Shown here: piece by piece, positions 44,697-53,110 of the stretch
How positions within the stretch are numbered: position 1 is the stretch's first letter
How the letters are laid out: the number at the start of each line of letters is the position of its first letter
Assembly (NCBI GenBank): GCA_023450935.1
Contig: JAEXGH010000005.1
Span: 89,410 to 153,409, forward strand
Direction: 5' to 3'
DNA: 64,000 bases
Source: Verrucomicrobiota bacterium
GTDB lineage: Bacteria > Verrucomicrobiota > Verrucomicrobiia > Opitutales > Intestinicryptomonadaceae
Position numbers and translations under genes: made by a program
Notes under the pieces: generated by a model
Seen by the model: the letters and a program-made list of their open reading frames with translations, nothing else
Told to the model about the DNA's origin: nothing
The model's database searches: none

Positions 44697-45267
44697 TGTG
44701 AGGGCGACGTCTCTGTTGCGAAAGAATTTTATTCTTTTAAAATGAAAACGGCTTCGCGTTTTAGTTCGCAACAGAGGCGTCTCGTGGCTTATGGAGAGTT
44801 TGTTCGGGCGGAATAACCGCAAGGTTAATTCCGCCAACTCACAAACATCTCCCTAAGCACACGCCTCACAAGTTTTTCCCGCGGGACACAATGCGGATTC
44901 GAACTTAAATGCGAACTATTTTAAAGAACCGCTACGCCTTGAAAAATCCAACTTTTAGCTCAAACCTCACAAGTTTTTTTTCCACAAAACACAATATGAG
45001 TTCGAACCCGCATTGTGTGGACAGTAAAAAAATACATTGTAAGTTCGAACCCACATTGTGCAAACAGGACAAATTCGCGAGGTTCGCACTGGGATTTGTG
45101 TTTTTGAGCGGTGGGATAGTGCTTAAGCACAGACCACCCGAACAAAACCTCCATAAGCCGCGAGACGCCTCTTTGTCGAATCTAAAAACAAAGGCGGATT
45201 GCCTACGGCAACCGCCATTACTTTTTAATTTATAAAATATTCGAAAAAGAGGCGTCGCCCTCGCATG
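44697..45267. repeat. Composite inverted-repeat element between xerC and umuD
   Basis: The ends GTGAGGGCGACG (44698 on) and its mirror GCGAGGGCGACG (ending 45265) begin long inverted arms. Each arm is itself a hairpin (44702-44784 and 45158-45265), followed inward by the shared block CGNGGCTTATGGAG...TTGTTCGGG (44783-44808 against 45137-45160) and another nested hairpin (44807-44836; 45110-45138). The core (44850-45085) holds three copies of a unit with a CACAAT...TTCGAA palindrome, two direct and one inverted. No open frame of substance or target-site duplication is seen. It resembles a MITE-like or REP-like composite; function unknown. Confidence 0.75.
44887..45060. repeat. Three TTCGAA-centred palindromic units
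   Basis: The motif CACAATRYGRG-TTCGAA-C occurs at 44887-44904, as a 28-base near-palindrome at 44990-45017 (CACAAT...ATTGTG ends), and as a near-palindrome at 45034-45060. The first two are each preceded by CCTCACAAGTTTTT; the third is the mirror, with CCTCGCGAATTT on the other strand. Spacing is about 102 and 46 bases. They could be protein-binding sites or fold as RNA. Confidence 0.7.
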
Positions 45268-45317
45268 TTTTTCAAAAAAGCTTGCGGAGAACGGACACAG
45301 ATAGGAAGATGCGCGCT

Positions 45318-45734
45318 ATGGACAAAACCACAACCACCCCCGCCACCCCGCCGCCGCTGATGGATTCCACCGTTGCTGCAGGCTTCCCCTCGCCCGCGGA
45401 GGAGCGCGTAGACCGCCCTCTCGACCTCAACGAGCTGCTTGTGCGCAAACCAGCCGCCACGTTTTTCGTGCGCGCGCGGGGGGAATCGATGATCGACGCG
45501 GGAATACGCTCGGGCGACATCTTGGTTGTAGACCGCAGTCTGGAGGCCGCCGACGGCAGCATTGTTGTGGCGTCTGTCAACAACGAGTTCACAGTAAAAT
45601 ACCTGCGCACCGCCCGCGGACGCGCGAGCCTTGAGCCGGCAAACAAAAAATTCAAACCGCTCGTTTTTTCCGACGCCGACGAGCTGCGCATTTTCGGCGT
45701 GGTGACGGCAGTAATACACAGGTTTGTAAAGTAG
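45318..45734 (+). CDS. umuD: UmuD-type self-cleaving polymerase subunit (S24 peptidase)
   Basis: The 138-residue product matches UmuD. The cleavage site is Ala21-Gly22 (AAGFPSPAE), the nucleophile Ser57 (RARGESM) and the base Lys94 (FTVKYL). All three are exactly three positions before those of E. coli UmuD (24/25, 60, 97), which supports the ATG at 45318 with AGGAAG nine bases upstream; ATG 45309 and TTG 45282 are less likely. There is no DNA-binding domain, so it is not LexA. After RecA-stimulated cleavage it would activate the adjoining UmuC. The start follows the composite inverted-repeat element by 50 bases. Confidence 0.95.
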   Translation: MDKTTTTPATPPPLMDSTVAAGFPSPAEERVDRPLDLNELLVRKPAATFFVRARGESMIDAGIRSGDILVVDRSLEAADGSIVVASVNNEFTVKYLRTARGRASLEPANKKFKPLVFSDADELRIFGVVTAVIHRFVK

Positions 45735-45737
45735 AAA

Positions 45738-46979
45738 ATGATAGGGCTTGTGGACGGCAATAATTTTTTCGTCTCGTGCGAACGTATATTTGACCGCTCG
45801 CTCGAGGGCAAGCCCGTCGGCATACTTTCGAACAACGACGGCTGCGTGGTGTCGCGCTCAAATGAAATGAAGGCGTTGGGCATAAAAATGGGAACGCCGT
45901 TTTTCGAGTTAAAACCAGATATCGCGCGGCTCGGACTTATTTTAAGAAGCAGCAATTTCGAACTCTACGGCGACATCTCAAACCGGGTGATGTCGGTCCT
46001 TGCGGAATTTGCGCCCGCCGTGGAGCAGTATTCGATAGACGAGGCGTTTATCCGCCCCGAGGGAGTTGCCGACTACTTTGCGTTCGGCGCAAAACTGCGC
46101 TCGACGATTTTGAAGTGGATTGGCGTGCCGTGCGGAGTGGGTTTCGCCCCCACGAAAACGCTGGCGAAAATCGCCAACCATATCGGCAAAAAGCTCGATT
46201 CCGGCGTGTTTGTAATGCCCGAAGACACGCGGCCGATACTCTCGCAACTGCCCGTTTCCGAAGTGTGGGGCGTGGGGCGCAGACTCGCGCCGCGGCTTCG
46301 CCGAAAGGGAATCGAAACCGCATGGGACCTCGCAAACTACGGCGACGACAAGCTGCAAAAATCGTTCAGCATAATCTTGGCGCGAACCGCAATGGAGCTG
46401 CGCGGAACGGAGTGTTTAACCGACGAGCACTGCGGGGGACAGTCGCAAAGCATAGGCGTGTCGCGCTCGTTCGGCAACCCCGTGAGGGAGTTCGATTCCC
46501 TTGTGGAATCGGTCTGCCACTACCTCGGGCGCGCCGCCGAAAAACTCCGAGCAGAGCGGCAGCGCGCGGCGGGCGCAAACGCGTATTTCATCTACTATCC
46601 CGAATACCGTCCTCGCAGGCTCGACGGCGGTTGCACAAGCTGCACCGTGGCGTTTCCCTATCCGACCGACGACACCTCCGTTATGCTCTCGGCAATAACA
46701 CCCAAACTCAGACAGATATTCGTAGGCGGACGCCGCTACAAAAAATCGGGAGTCCTTCTTTGGGGGCTGGAGTCGGGCGCGGTGCAGACTGATTTGTTCG
46801 CAAAAACGCCCGCGGGCAACAGCAAACTGTTTGCGACAATCGACAAAATAAACGCCAAATTCGGGCGCGGCTCTGTTGCGCCGCTCGCGGAGGGAATCGA
46901 AAAGCCGTGGCGTATGAAAAGCGAAAGCCGCTCCCCGCGCTACACCACCGTGTGGGACGAAATTCCGACGGCGAAATAA
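45738..46979 (+). CDS. umuC: UmuC-type Y-family translesion DNA polymerase
   Basis: The 413-residue protein has the Y-family palm: MIGLVDGNNFFVSCERIFD with the metal-binding Asp, EQYSIDEAFI with the catalytic Asp-Glu pair, and PCGVGFAPTKTLAKIANHIG, then the helix-hairpin-helix VWGVGRRLAPRLRRKGIETA. The little-finger domain follows (about 230-340) and the C-terminal UmuC tail is present. With UmuD' it would form a Pol V-like enzyme for damage tolerance. It starts 3 bases after the umuD stop. Confidence 0.95.
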   Translation: MIGLVDGNNFFVSCERIFDRSLEGKPVGILSNNDGCVVSRSNEMKALGIKMGTPFFELKPDIARLGLILRSSNFELYGDISNRVMSVLAEFAPAVEQYSIDEAFIRPEGVADYFAFGAKLRSTILKWIGVPCGVGFAPTKTLAKIANHIGKKLDSGVFVMPEDTRPILSQLPVSEVWGVGRRLAPRLRRKGIETAWDLANYGDDKLQKSFSIILARTAMELRGTECLTDEHCGGQSQSIGVSRSFGNPVREFDSLVESVCHYLGRAAEKLRAERQRAAGANAYFIYYPEYRPRRLDGGCTSCTVAFPYPTDDTSVMLSAITPKLRQIFVGGRRYKKSGVLLWGLESGAVQTDLFAKTPAGNSKLFATIDKINAKFGRGSVAPLAEGIEKPWRMKSESRSPRYTTVWDEIPTAK

Positions 46980-47036
46980 TCAGTTCGAACGCCGAACCCG
47001 CCGTCCGCGCCCGCCTTTCAAGCGGACTGCGCGCGC

Positions 47037-47519
47037 CTACAAAACCTTTTCCCAGTCTTCTACGTCGAGAACCCGCCCGAATTTTTCGCCGACTTTTTTG
47101 AAATGCGACACTTTTTCGAACCCGAATTTTTCGTGGAACTTCACGCTTGCTCCGTTGCACGAAGTTATGCAGGCTATTAACACCGCACACCCTCCCGCGC
47201 GGCAGGCGTCCAAAAGCTCGGCATAAAGCGCGGAACCCAACCCGCGACCGAAAAATTCGGGCGCAAGATAGACTGTTGTTTCCCACGTTCGCGCATACGC
47301 GGCGCGCTGTTTCCACAAATGCGCGTAGCAATACCCCACAACTGCGCCGTCGATTTCCGCTACAAAATACGGAAAACGCGCGGAAATTTCCGAGATGCGA
47401 GCGCGCATTTCGGCTTCCGACACGGCTTCGGTCTCGAACGTCTCGACGCCGCGCAAAACGTAGCCGTTGTAAATTTGGACTATTTCGGCGGCGTCCGACA
47501 ACCTGACTTTTCGAATCAT
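47037..47519 (-). CDS. GNAT-family N-acetyltransferase, phosphinothricin acetyltransferase-like
   Basis: From the ATG at 47519 the product has 160 residues and starts MIRKVRLSDAAEIVQIYNGYV, typical of Pat/Bar-type GNATs. The acetyl-CoA loop is VYLAPEFFGRGLGSALYAEL and GFEKVSHFKKVGEKFGRVLD matches the family end. Relatives acetylate phosphinothricin, methionine sulfoximine or unknown small amines. The frame remains open to 47681, but that stretch is untypical. It is convergent with umuC. Confidence 0.9.
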   Translation of the reverse strand: MIRKVRLSDAAEIVQIYNGYVLRGVETFETEAVSEAEMRARISEISARFPYFVAEIDGAVVGYCYAHLWKQRAAYARTWETTVYLAPEFFGRGLGSALYAELLDACRAGGCAVLIACITSCNGASVKFHEKFGFEKVSHFKKVGEKFGRVLDVEDWEKVL

Positions 47520-47656
47520 CGCGCAAAATGAAAATCCGATTTTCGGCATTCTCAAGCCAAAAATTCGCGCATTTTGCGGGCGCGGAAACATCTCGAAAAA
47601 ACGCGGCATCGGCAAAAACCGGACGCCGCGCGCCAAATACAACCAGCCCCGACGCG

Positions 47657-48421
47657 CTATTGCAGCGACGCCGAACGCCACCAGTCGTAATGTTTTTCCT
47701 CCAAGTCTCCGATGGAGGGCATCGGGTAGAAAAGCATATCCTTTCCGCAGCCGATGAAAAACCCGGAGCGTATCATTCTATACGGGATTTCGCTCACCGA
47801 CCTCATCAGAACCTTGTTGTTCTTGCCGCCCTTGATCGAAACCTGCATAAGGCAGTCGCGCAGGTGGTATTGGTTCTTGTAGGGCAGAACGCTCATATCG
47901 CCGTGGGCGACATCCGTTTCAAGCTCCCCCATTTTGAGGTCGCAAAAAGCTACTTTATTGTAGTGGACAAGGTGTTCGGGCGAAGTGATGTCGGCAATGT
48001 ATTCGTCGGGGCGCAGAATGCTCACAACGCGCGTGCTTGCGGGCGCGAGAATTTGATACATATACGGATGGATTTTCGCCTCGGGCGAAAACGCCGCCAC
48101 CGAAAGTTCCAGTGTTTTACCGTCGCGCGTGACCACAAATAGCCTGCCGATTGCCGAAACGGGAATGTGCTCCAAAACCCTGTAGACCGACAAATACACC
48201 GACTTATGGGGCGAGCCGTCGGCGTGCGGCACGCAGAGTTCGTCGGCCTTCCCGACGGGCAGAAAGTCGCTTTTGAACGACTTGTCGATTTCGCAGAAAA
48301 TCGCCTGAGAGTAGTTGCGTCTTAGCGAACCCGTGGCAAAATACGCCCCGAATTCCTTCGGCGGCAAGTTGGAAACAACCAACGCTTCCGGCGACAACAA
48401 CAAATACAGGTAAGTTTTCAT
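47657..48421 (-). CDS. Conserved-looking cytoplasmic protein, unknown function
   Basis: From the ATG at 48421 (AAAGGAT site upstream) the product has 254 residues and starts MKTYLYLLLSPEALVVSNLP. Blocks that look structured are GSLRRNYSQAIFCEIDKSF, HKSVYLSVYRVLEHIPVSAIG and DGKTLELSVAAF. It has no signal peptide or membrane helix, and I see no known catalytic motif. I do not recognise the family. It is divergent from holA, with 146 bases between the starts. Confidence 0.82.
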   Translation of the reverse strand: MKTYLYLLLSPEALVVSNLPPKEFGAYFATGSLRRNYSQAIFCEIDKSFKSDFLPVGKADELCVPHADGSPHKSVYLSVYRVLEHIPVSAIGRLFVVTRDGKTLELSVAAFSPEAKIHPYMYQILAPASTRVVSILRPDEYIADITSPEHLVHYNKVAFCDLKMGELETDVAHGDMSVLPYKNQYHLRDCLMQVSIKGGKNNKVLMRSVSEIPYRMIRSGFFIGCGKDMLFYPMPSIGDLEEKHYDWWRSASLQ

Positions 48422-48567
48422 TACAATCCTTTCTTTACGAGTTCGCGGTTCTCCCGAACCTGACCGGATTCTTGATTGCGCCGCCGCATTCGTCAAGCCA
48501 AAAGGCGGAACAAAAAAATTGTTGAAGAAACCGCCCGAGTGCGCCTTAATTGGGAAAACAATTTCCA

Positions 48568-49668
48568 ATGGCAGAACACACCCTGAAACTGATAATAGCC
48601 GACGACGACTTTATTGCCGCAAACCGAGCCCGCGAAATCTTCGAGGAGCAGTCGCGCGGCGTAGCCGACGATATGTCTAAGGAAATCGTGGACGCGTCGG
48701 TCAATAAAGTAGACGACGCAATTTCTGTATGCAAGCAGATTGCGGAATCGGCAGCTACTGTTTCACTTTTCGGGGGGAAGAAGGTTGTATGGGCGCGAAA
48801 CCTGAACTTTTTGAACGACTCTGTCGTAGCCAGAAACGAAAAAGTAAGGGAGGCGATAGCCGACATGGCGGATACGCTCGGGAAACTCGCCCCCGCGAAC
48901 GCGGTTGTCGTCATAAACGCCTCGCCCGTGAACCGCACAAACAAAATGCTCAAAACCCTCTGGCAGATAGCCGACTTCGAGGACTTCAAAACAAAGGGCG
49001 CGGAGGACGCCTGCGTAGAGCTTTTGAAAACGGAGGCGAAAAAATTGGGCGCGCGGCTCGCCCCGCGCGCGGCCGAAACGATAGCCGCGATTGTTGCAAA
49101 CAACACGCGAATGGCTCTGCAGGAGCTGCAGAAACTCGCCGTCTATACAAACTGCGAACGCCCCATAACCGAGGAGGACGTTGTGGACATGGTGCCGATT
49201 TTCGGCGAGGGCGACTTTTTCGAAATCTCCAACGCGTTTTATTCGGGCAATCTCAAACAGGCCATCGATTCGCTGCGCCGCTATTTCTTCACGAACAAGA
49301 CGGCATCGGCGCGCCCGATAATCACGGTTATACAAAAACAAAATTCCGCGCTCATTCAAATCCGCTCGCTCATGGACGCCAAAATGCTGCCGCGAATTTC
49401 TGCGCCGCAGCCGAAAGGCTCTATTGCCAACGCGGAGTCGGTGTTCGGCAAATTTTTCGACGGCGCGGAGGGCAAAAGCGCGTATAACCTGTTTTCGCAA
49501 AACGAGTGGTATGCGGGCTCCAAGCTCGCGCCCATTGCCGCGCGCACGCCGCTTAAAAAGCTGATGGACATTCAGCTTAACCTCACAAAGGCGTTCGAAG
49601 ACCTCATATCGCGCCCGGGCTGCGACGAAATAATAATGCGCGAGCTTTTTATCCGCTCAATATCCTAA
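48568..49668 (+). CDS. holA: DNA polymerase III subunit delta
   Basis: HolA is the clamp-loader subunit that opens the beta clamp. The 366-residue protein (ATG at 48568; a TTG at 48550 is less likely) has the delta pattern: N-terminal AAA-like domain with LIIADDDFIAANRAREIFE and SLFGGKKVVWARNL, then AAETIAAIVANNTRMALQEL and EEDVVDMVPIFGEGDFFEI, and a C-terminal collar domain. No Walker A is present, as expected for delta. Its last 12 bases overlap the convergent pdxA gene. Confidence 0.9.
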   Translation: MAEHTLKLIIADDDFIAANRAREIFEEQSRGVADDMSKEIVDASVNKVDDAISVCKQIAESAATVSLFGGKKVVWARNLNFLNDSVVARNEKVREAIADMADTLGKLAPANAVVVINASPVNRTNKMLKTLWQIADFEDFKTKGAEDACVELLKTEAKKLGARLAPRAAETIAAIVANNTRMALQELQKLAVYTNCERPITEEDVVDMVPIFGEGDFFEISNAFYSGNLKQAIDSLRRYFFTNKTASARPIITVIQKQNSALIQIRSLMDAKMLPRISAPQPKGSIANAESVFGKFFDGAEGKSAYNLFSQNEWYAGSKLAPIAARTPLKKLMDIQLNLTKAFEDLISRPGCDEIIMRELFIRSIS

Positions 49669-50574
49669 AAATTTTTCGGCAAGCGCATACGCGCGCGCAA
49701 AACTTTTGTTTGAGGCAATTCCCCTGCCCGCTATTGAAAACGCCGTGCCGTGGTCGGGGCTTACGCGCAGAAACTTGAGGTTCATCGAGACGTTCACGGC
49801 GGAATCGAACTCTATCGCCTTGAGCGGCGCGAGAGCCTGATCGTGATACATCGAGACAATGCAGTCGAATTCGCCGCGCAGACAACGCTCAAAAACGGTA
49901 TCGGGCGGAAGACACCCGCTCAAATTCGGATATTTTTGTCTCAATTTGCCGAGAACGGGATTGATTTTTTCAATCTCCTCCGTACCGATTATGCCGCCCT
50001 CTCCCGCGTGGGGATTGAGCCCGCAAACGGCAATGCGCGGGTTTTCCGCGCCGCGCAAACGCCGCGCCAGCCGCGCCGACGCCTCTACCGCGCGCGAAAG
50101 CCTGGCTTCGTCAATCAAGTCGGGCACAAGCCGCAACGGGTCGTGCCAAGTAACGAGACTTACGATGAACTTTTCGCCCGCAAAACTCATAACGGGAACG
50201 CCGCGCCATCTGTCGGCGAAAAATTCTGTCTGCCCCTGAAATTCGAATCCCACTTCGCGCATGCACGCCTTTGAAATCGGGGAGGTTACAACCGCCGCAT
50301 ACCGACCCGCAGCGCACCCGGCCGCCGCCTCTTCGAGCGAATCTAACGCGGCGCGCGCCCCCTCGCGGGTGGGGTGTCCCGCCTCTGGCGAAAAAGCCGC
50401 GCCGCCGACCGGCACTTTCAGGATATCGTCGGGAAGCGCGTCGAGAAAACGCCTGTGGGCAATCACCGCCGCGCCCCTGCGCGCTTCGGGATTTTCCTCC
50501 GCCCAAGAGCTGATTATCTCCAAGCCCACCCCCGCAGGGTCGCCCATTGTTATTGCTATGGGAGCGCGTTTCAC
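49657..50574 (-). CDS. pdxA: 4-hydroxythreonine-4-phosphate dehydrogenase
   Basis: PdxA acts in DXP-dependent PLP synthesis. The 305-residue protein starts MKRAPIAITMGDPAGVGLEI and has the metal-binding and substrate motifs VTSPISKACM, GQTEFFAD, CGLNPHAGEGGIIG and VSMYHDQALAPLKA. It starts 2 bases after lpxA, so a vitamin gene is the last member of a membrane protein-lpxA-pdxA unit. Confidence 0.95.
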   Translation of the reverse strand: MKRAPIAITMGDPAGVGLEIISSWAEENPEARRGAAVIAHRRFLDALPDDILKVPVGGAAFSPEAGHPTREGARAALDSLEEAAAGCAAGRYAAVVTSPISKACMREVGFEFQGQTEFFADRWRGVPVMSFAGEKFIVSLVTWHDPLRLVPDLIDEARLSRAVEASARLARRLRGAENPRIAVCGLNPHAGEGGIIGTEEIEKINPVLGKLRQKYPNLSGCLPPDTVFERCLRGEFDCIVSMYHDQALAPLKAIEFDSAVNVSMNLKFLRVSPDHGTAFSIAGRGIASNKSFARAYALAEKFLGY

Positions 50575-50576
50575 GA

Positions 50577-51368
50577 CTACCTCCTTGACTTGCGCGGAAA
50601 CAGATAGCGGCGGGAGGGCATTTTGAAAAACTCCAAAAAACGTCTTGTGCCGTCGAAATTCACGGTGCCCGACTCCAACAGCTCGAGCGCGTTTTTGCGA
50701 ACCGCGCCGCCTCCGTAGACCTTGAAATACGCGCTTTTAATTTCCGAAATTTCCGCGCGCGACATTCCGCGGCGCGACATTCCGATAAGGTTGAGTCCGC
50801 CCAAATTGTTTCTGTCTTCGGCTATTACAAAGGGGGGAATATCCATACTCGCCGCCGAATTGCCGCTTACAATCACGCCCTCTCCTATGCGCGTGCGCTG
50901 GTGTATCATAACGCCGCCGCTGATAAACGCGAAATCGCCACAGTGAACGTGTCCGGCAAGAGCCGCATAGTTGGCGATTATAACGTTGTCGCCCACAACA
51001 CAGTCGTGTCCGACGTGCCCCGAAGTCATAATCAGGCAGTTTCTGCCTACTTCGGTGCTTTTGCCCTCGAACGTGGCGCGGTGGACGCTCGCGCATTCGC
51101 GCACGACAGTGCCGTCGCCTATTCGCGCGTATGTTTTAAGCGACGCGTCGAAATGCAAGTCCTGAGGAAGCCCCGAGACGTTTGCGAAAGAACATATCCT
51201 GCAGTTTGCTCCTATGCGCGCGCCCGAACAGATTTTTGCGTGCGGCTCAATGACGGTGTTGTCGCCTATTTCGACGTCGGGCTCTACAATCGCATACGCG
51301 CCTATGCAAACGCCGTCGCCCAAGCGGACGGAATCGCCTATTATTGCCGTGCTATGGACGCTATTCAT
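50577..51368 (-). CDS. lpxA: Acyl-ACP--UDP-N-acetylglucosamine O-acyltransferase
   Basis: LpxA starts lipid A synthesis by O-acylating UDP-GlcNAc. The 263-residue protein has the left-handed beta-helix of hexapeptide repeats (IGDSVRLGDGVCIG, VEIGDNTVIEPHAKI), the catalytic His121 in SGHVGHDC, and the C-terminal helical domain from about 190. It proves an LPS outer membrane together with the LpxR-like gene at 55.8 kb. It overlaps the preceding membrane-protein gene by 8 bases. Confidence 0.95.
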   Translation of the reverse strand: MNSVHSTAIIGDSVRLGDGVCIGAYAIVEPDVEIGDNTVIEPHAKICSGARIGANCRICSFANVSGLPQDLHFDASLKTYARIGDGTVVRECASVHRATFEGKSTEVGRNCLIMTSGHVGHDCVVGDNVIIANYAALAGHVHCGDFAFISGGVMIHQRTRIGEGVIVSGNSAASMDIPPFVIAEDRNNLGGLNLIGMSRRGMSRAEISEIKSAYFKVYGGGAVRKNALELLESGTVNFDGTRRFLEFFKMPSRRYLFPRKSRR

Positions 51369-52986
51369 TTGCAGCCTCCACTAAAAGTTTGCGCTTGAAA
51401 CGCCTTAAATGCACTATTTTGACAAGCGCGGTAAACAGAATGCCGAAAAGCGTTGAAGTATAGCCCGCCATAAGGCTGGCGGTTATCACGCCGAACGTCA
51501 GCAGAATAAGACTTGCGACAGTTCCCGCCAAGCCGATATACAGCCCCAAGTCGAAGAGATTGTCTTCGTTGTCGAGAAGTTTGAGCTTCAGCGACGCGCT
51601 CGCCCGCGTGCGCTTAATGACGTTTATCCGAAGCAGACAAACAACATACACCAGCGACTGGATTACGAAAAACAGCACAATGGCGGCCAACGTTGCGGTA
51701 TCGGTATCTATCGAGAACATATCTTTTTCTCCAATCATATTCGTTTTTATTTTGTCAAATGCAATTCTAATTTCGGCGGCCGATTCGTTCTGGATTTCCA
51801 CCGAAAACGCGTCCGGCTCCACCGCCGCAAAAAACAGCACCGTTCCCGCCGCCGCCGCAATGGCGCAGCGCAGGCTAAGCAGCGAAGACCTGTGCGCAAA
51901 CCCGAGCAGGCCGAACACGCCGAACGCCGCCGTATACGCGCCGAAAAACGCAAACATCACTTTCAGCGAAAGCAGCGCGGGGAGCGAATCGCCCGCGTAC
52001 TCGGCTATAAAGCCCTTTACGGGCGAACAGAAAAAATCGATTGCCGCCGCCGCGCCGGAATTTTCGTATATGGGCTTCCCCTCCGAAAGCAGCAATTCCA
52101 CGGCCCCTTCCCCGTTCGACAACGCAAGCGACAACCCTCCCCACCTGCGCGTGTCGGCTCCGCGCAAATAGCCGCAAAGTCCGGAAACGTCGCCCGTGAG
52201 AACCGCCGCCGCATACATGCAGTCGGCGAAGTGCGCGTTTTTTTGAGCGCAGAAAATCTCGGCGAAATCGAAAACCTGCAGCGGAGTTGAAAACCTTTTA
52301 AACAAAACTCCCAAGGCGGAAAAATCCAGACGGTTCGACAATGCCACAACTCCTATTGAGCATTTTTGGAAAACCTCGCCGCCGTCGGCGGGGTCGGCGA
52401 GCGCGGCGGAGAGCGCGAACGCAAAATTGTCGTCCAAGCATCCCGACTGCGCCAACAGCCCGAGCGTAAGCAGCGACGCCTCGAACGGCGCGCCCGCCGC
52501 AGAATATGCGGGCGGCAACAACACCGTGTTCATGTCGCGCGCCGCCAGAATTTTTGCTACTGTTGCGTTTCTGCTCTGCGAAAGGAATTCGAACAGCTTT
52601 TTCCTGTTCGCGCCCGAAGCAAGCAGCGCAAAAACCGCGGCATTTTTTTCGGCGCCCGCAGACGCCGCGAAAGTCTCGAAATACGGAACGTCGCCGCCGC
52701 CCGCGCGCCAGCGAGGATTTTCGGAAAGCGATTTCTCCGCCGCCGCCAATATCGAATCGGGATTGTCGCAGCAGCGCGCGAGAATTTCGGCGGGGGAAAT
52801 CTGGGCGTTGTCGAGCGCAAACCGCGCGGCATCGGCAACGGAGCGCGTTCCCGCTCCCGCTGCGGCTACAACGCGCATATCCAGCGACGTGAAATATGCG
52901 GGCACGCAACACGCCAAAAACAGCATTGCCGCCCCCAAGACGACCGTTGAAACGGCCGCGATATTCCGCAAAAGTCGCATTCCCAA
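51361..52986 (-). CDS. Large membrane protein of unknown function, C-terminus MotA/TolQ-like in pattern
   Basis: The 541-residue product has an N-terminal hydrophobic helix (10-28), a long non-membrane region (30-330) of Ala/Leu-rich helices, then three to five membrane helices: LMVMFAFFGAYTAAFG-type (about 340), a pair to 385, one near 430, and two at 475-525. The last pair reads GLYIGLAGTVASLILLTFG and GYTSTLFGILFTALVKI, which has the small-residue spacing of MotA/TolQ/ExbB helices. Homology is a guess. It is the first gene of a unit with lpxA and pdxA, overlapping lpxA by 8 bases, so envelope function is plausible. Confidence 0.8.
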   Translation of the reverse strand: MGMRLLRNIAAVSTVVLGAAMLFLACCVPAYFTSLDMRVVAAAGAGTRSVADAARFALDNAQISPAEILARCCDNPDSILAAAEKSLSENPRWRAGGGDVPYFETFAASAGAEKNAAVFALLASGANRKKLFEFLSQSRNATVAKILAARDMNTVLLPPAYSAAGAPFEASLLTLGLLAQSGCLDDNFAFALSAALADPADGGEVFQKCSIGVVALSNRLDFSALGVLFKRFSTPLQVFDFAEIFCAQKNAHFADCMYAAAVLTGDVSGLCGYLRGADTRRWGGLSLALSNGEGAVELLLSEGKPIYENSGAAAAIDFFCSPVKGFIAEYAGDSLPALLSLKVMFAFFGAYTAAFGVFGLLGFAHRSSLLSLRCAIAAAAGTVLFFAAVEPDAFSVEIQNESAAEIRIAFDKIKTNMIGEKDMFSIDTDTATLAAIVLFFVIQSLVYVVCLLRINVIKRTRASASLKLKLLDNEDNLFDLGLYIGLAGTVASLILLTFGVITASLMAGYTSTLFGILFTALVKIVHLRRFKRKLLVEAANE

Positions 52987-53042
52987 TTCAATTAACGCGG
53001 CGATTTTCTCCGCTCGGCGTCAAAGAGTCAAGTTTTTCCCGC

Positions 53043-53070
53043 AAAAAACGCGCCCCAAAAGGCGCGCGTT
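53043..53070 (-). terminator. Rho-independent terminator after the 53-kb lipoprotein gene
   Basis: On the minus strand AACGCGCGCC pairs with GGGGCGCGTT across TTTT (one bulge) and is followed by TTTT. It lies about 40 bases past the lipoprotein stop and ends the lpxR-thiC unit. Confidence 0.65.
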
Positions 53071-53110
53071 GACAAACGAAGGAATGTGGGGGTTCGGCGG
53101 CCGTCAAAGG

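Noticed and set aside
44880..45060. tRNA-like T-loops (GGTTCGAAC) in the gap before umuD
   Set aside because: The TTCGAA strings look like tRNA T-arms, but no acceptor stem, anticodon arm or D-arm can be built around any of them; they are parts of near-palindromes.
43796..45267. Integron with attC sites (tyrosine recombinase followed by inverted repeats)
   Set aside because: The recombinase lacks the extra IntI domain, is the last gene of a housekeeping operon, and the repeats lack paired RYYYAAC/GTTRRRY boxes and cassettes.
45309..45734. LexA repressor call for the S24 peptidase gene
   Set aside because: The protein has no N-terminal helix-turn-helix and its cleavage, Ser and Lys positions match UmuD at a constant offset of three; umuC follows directly.
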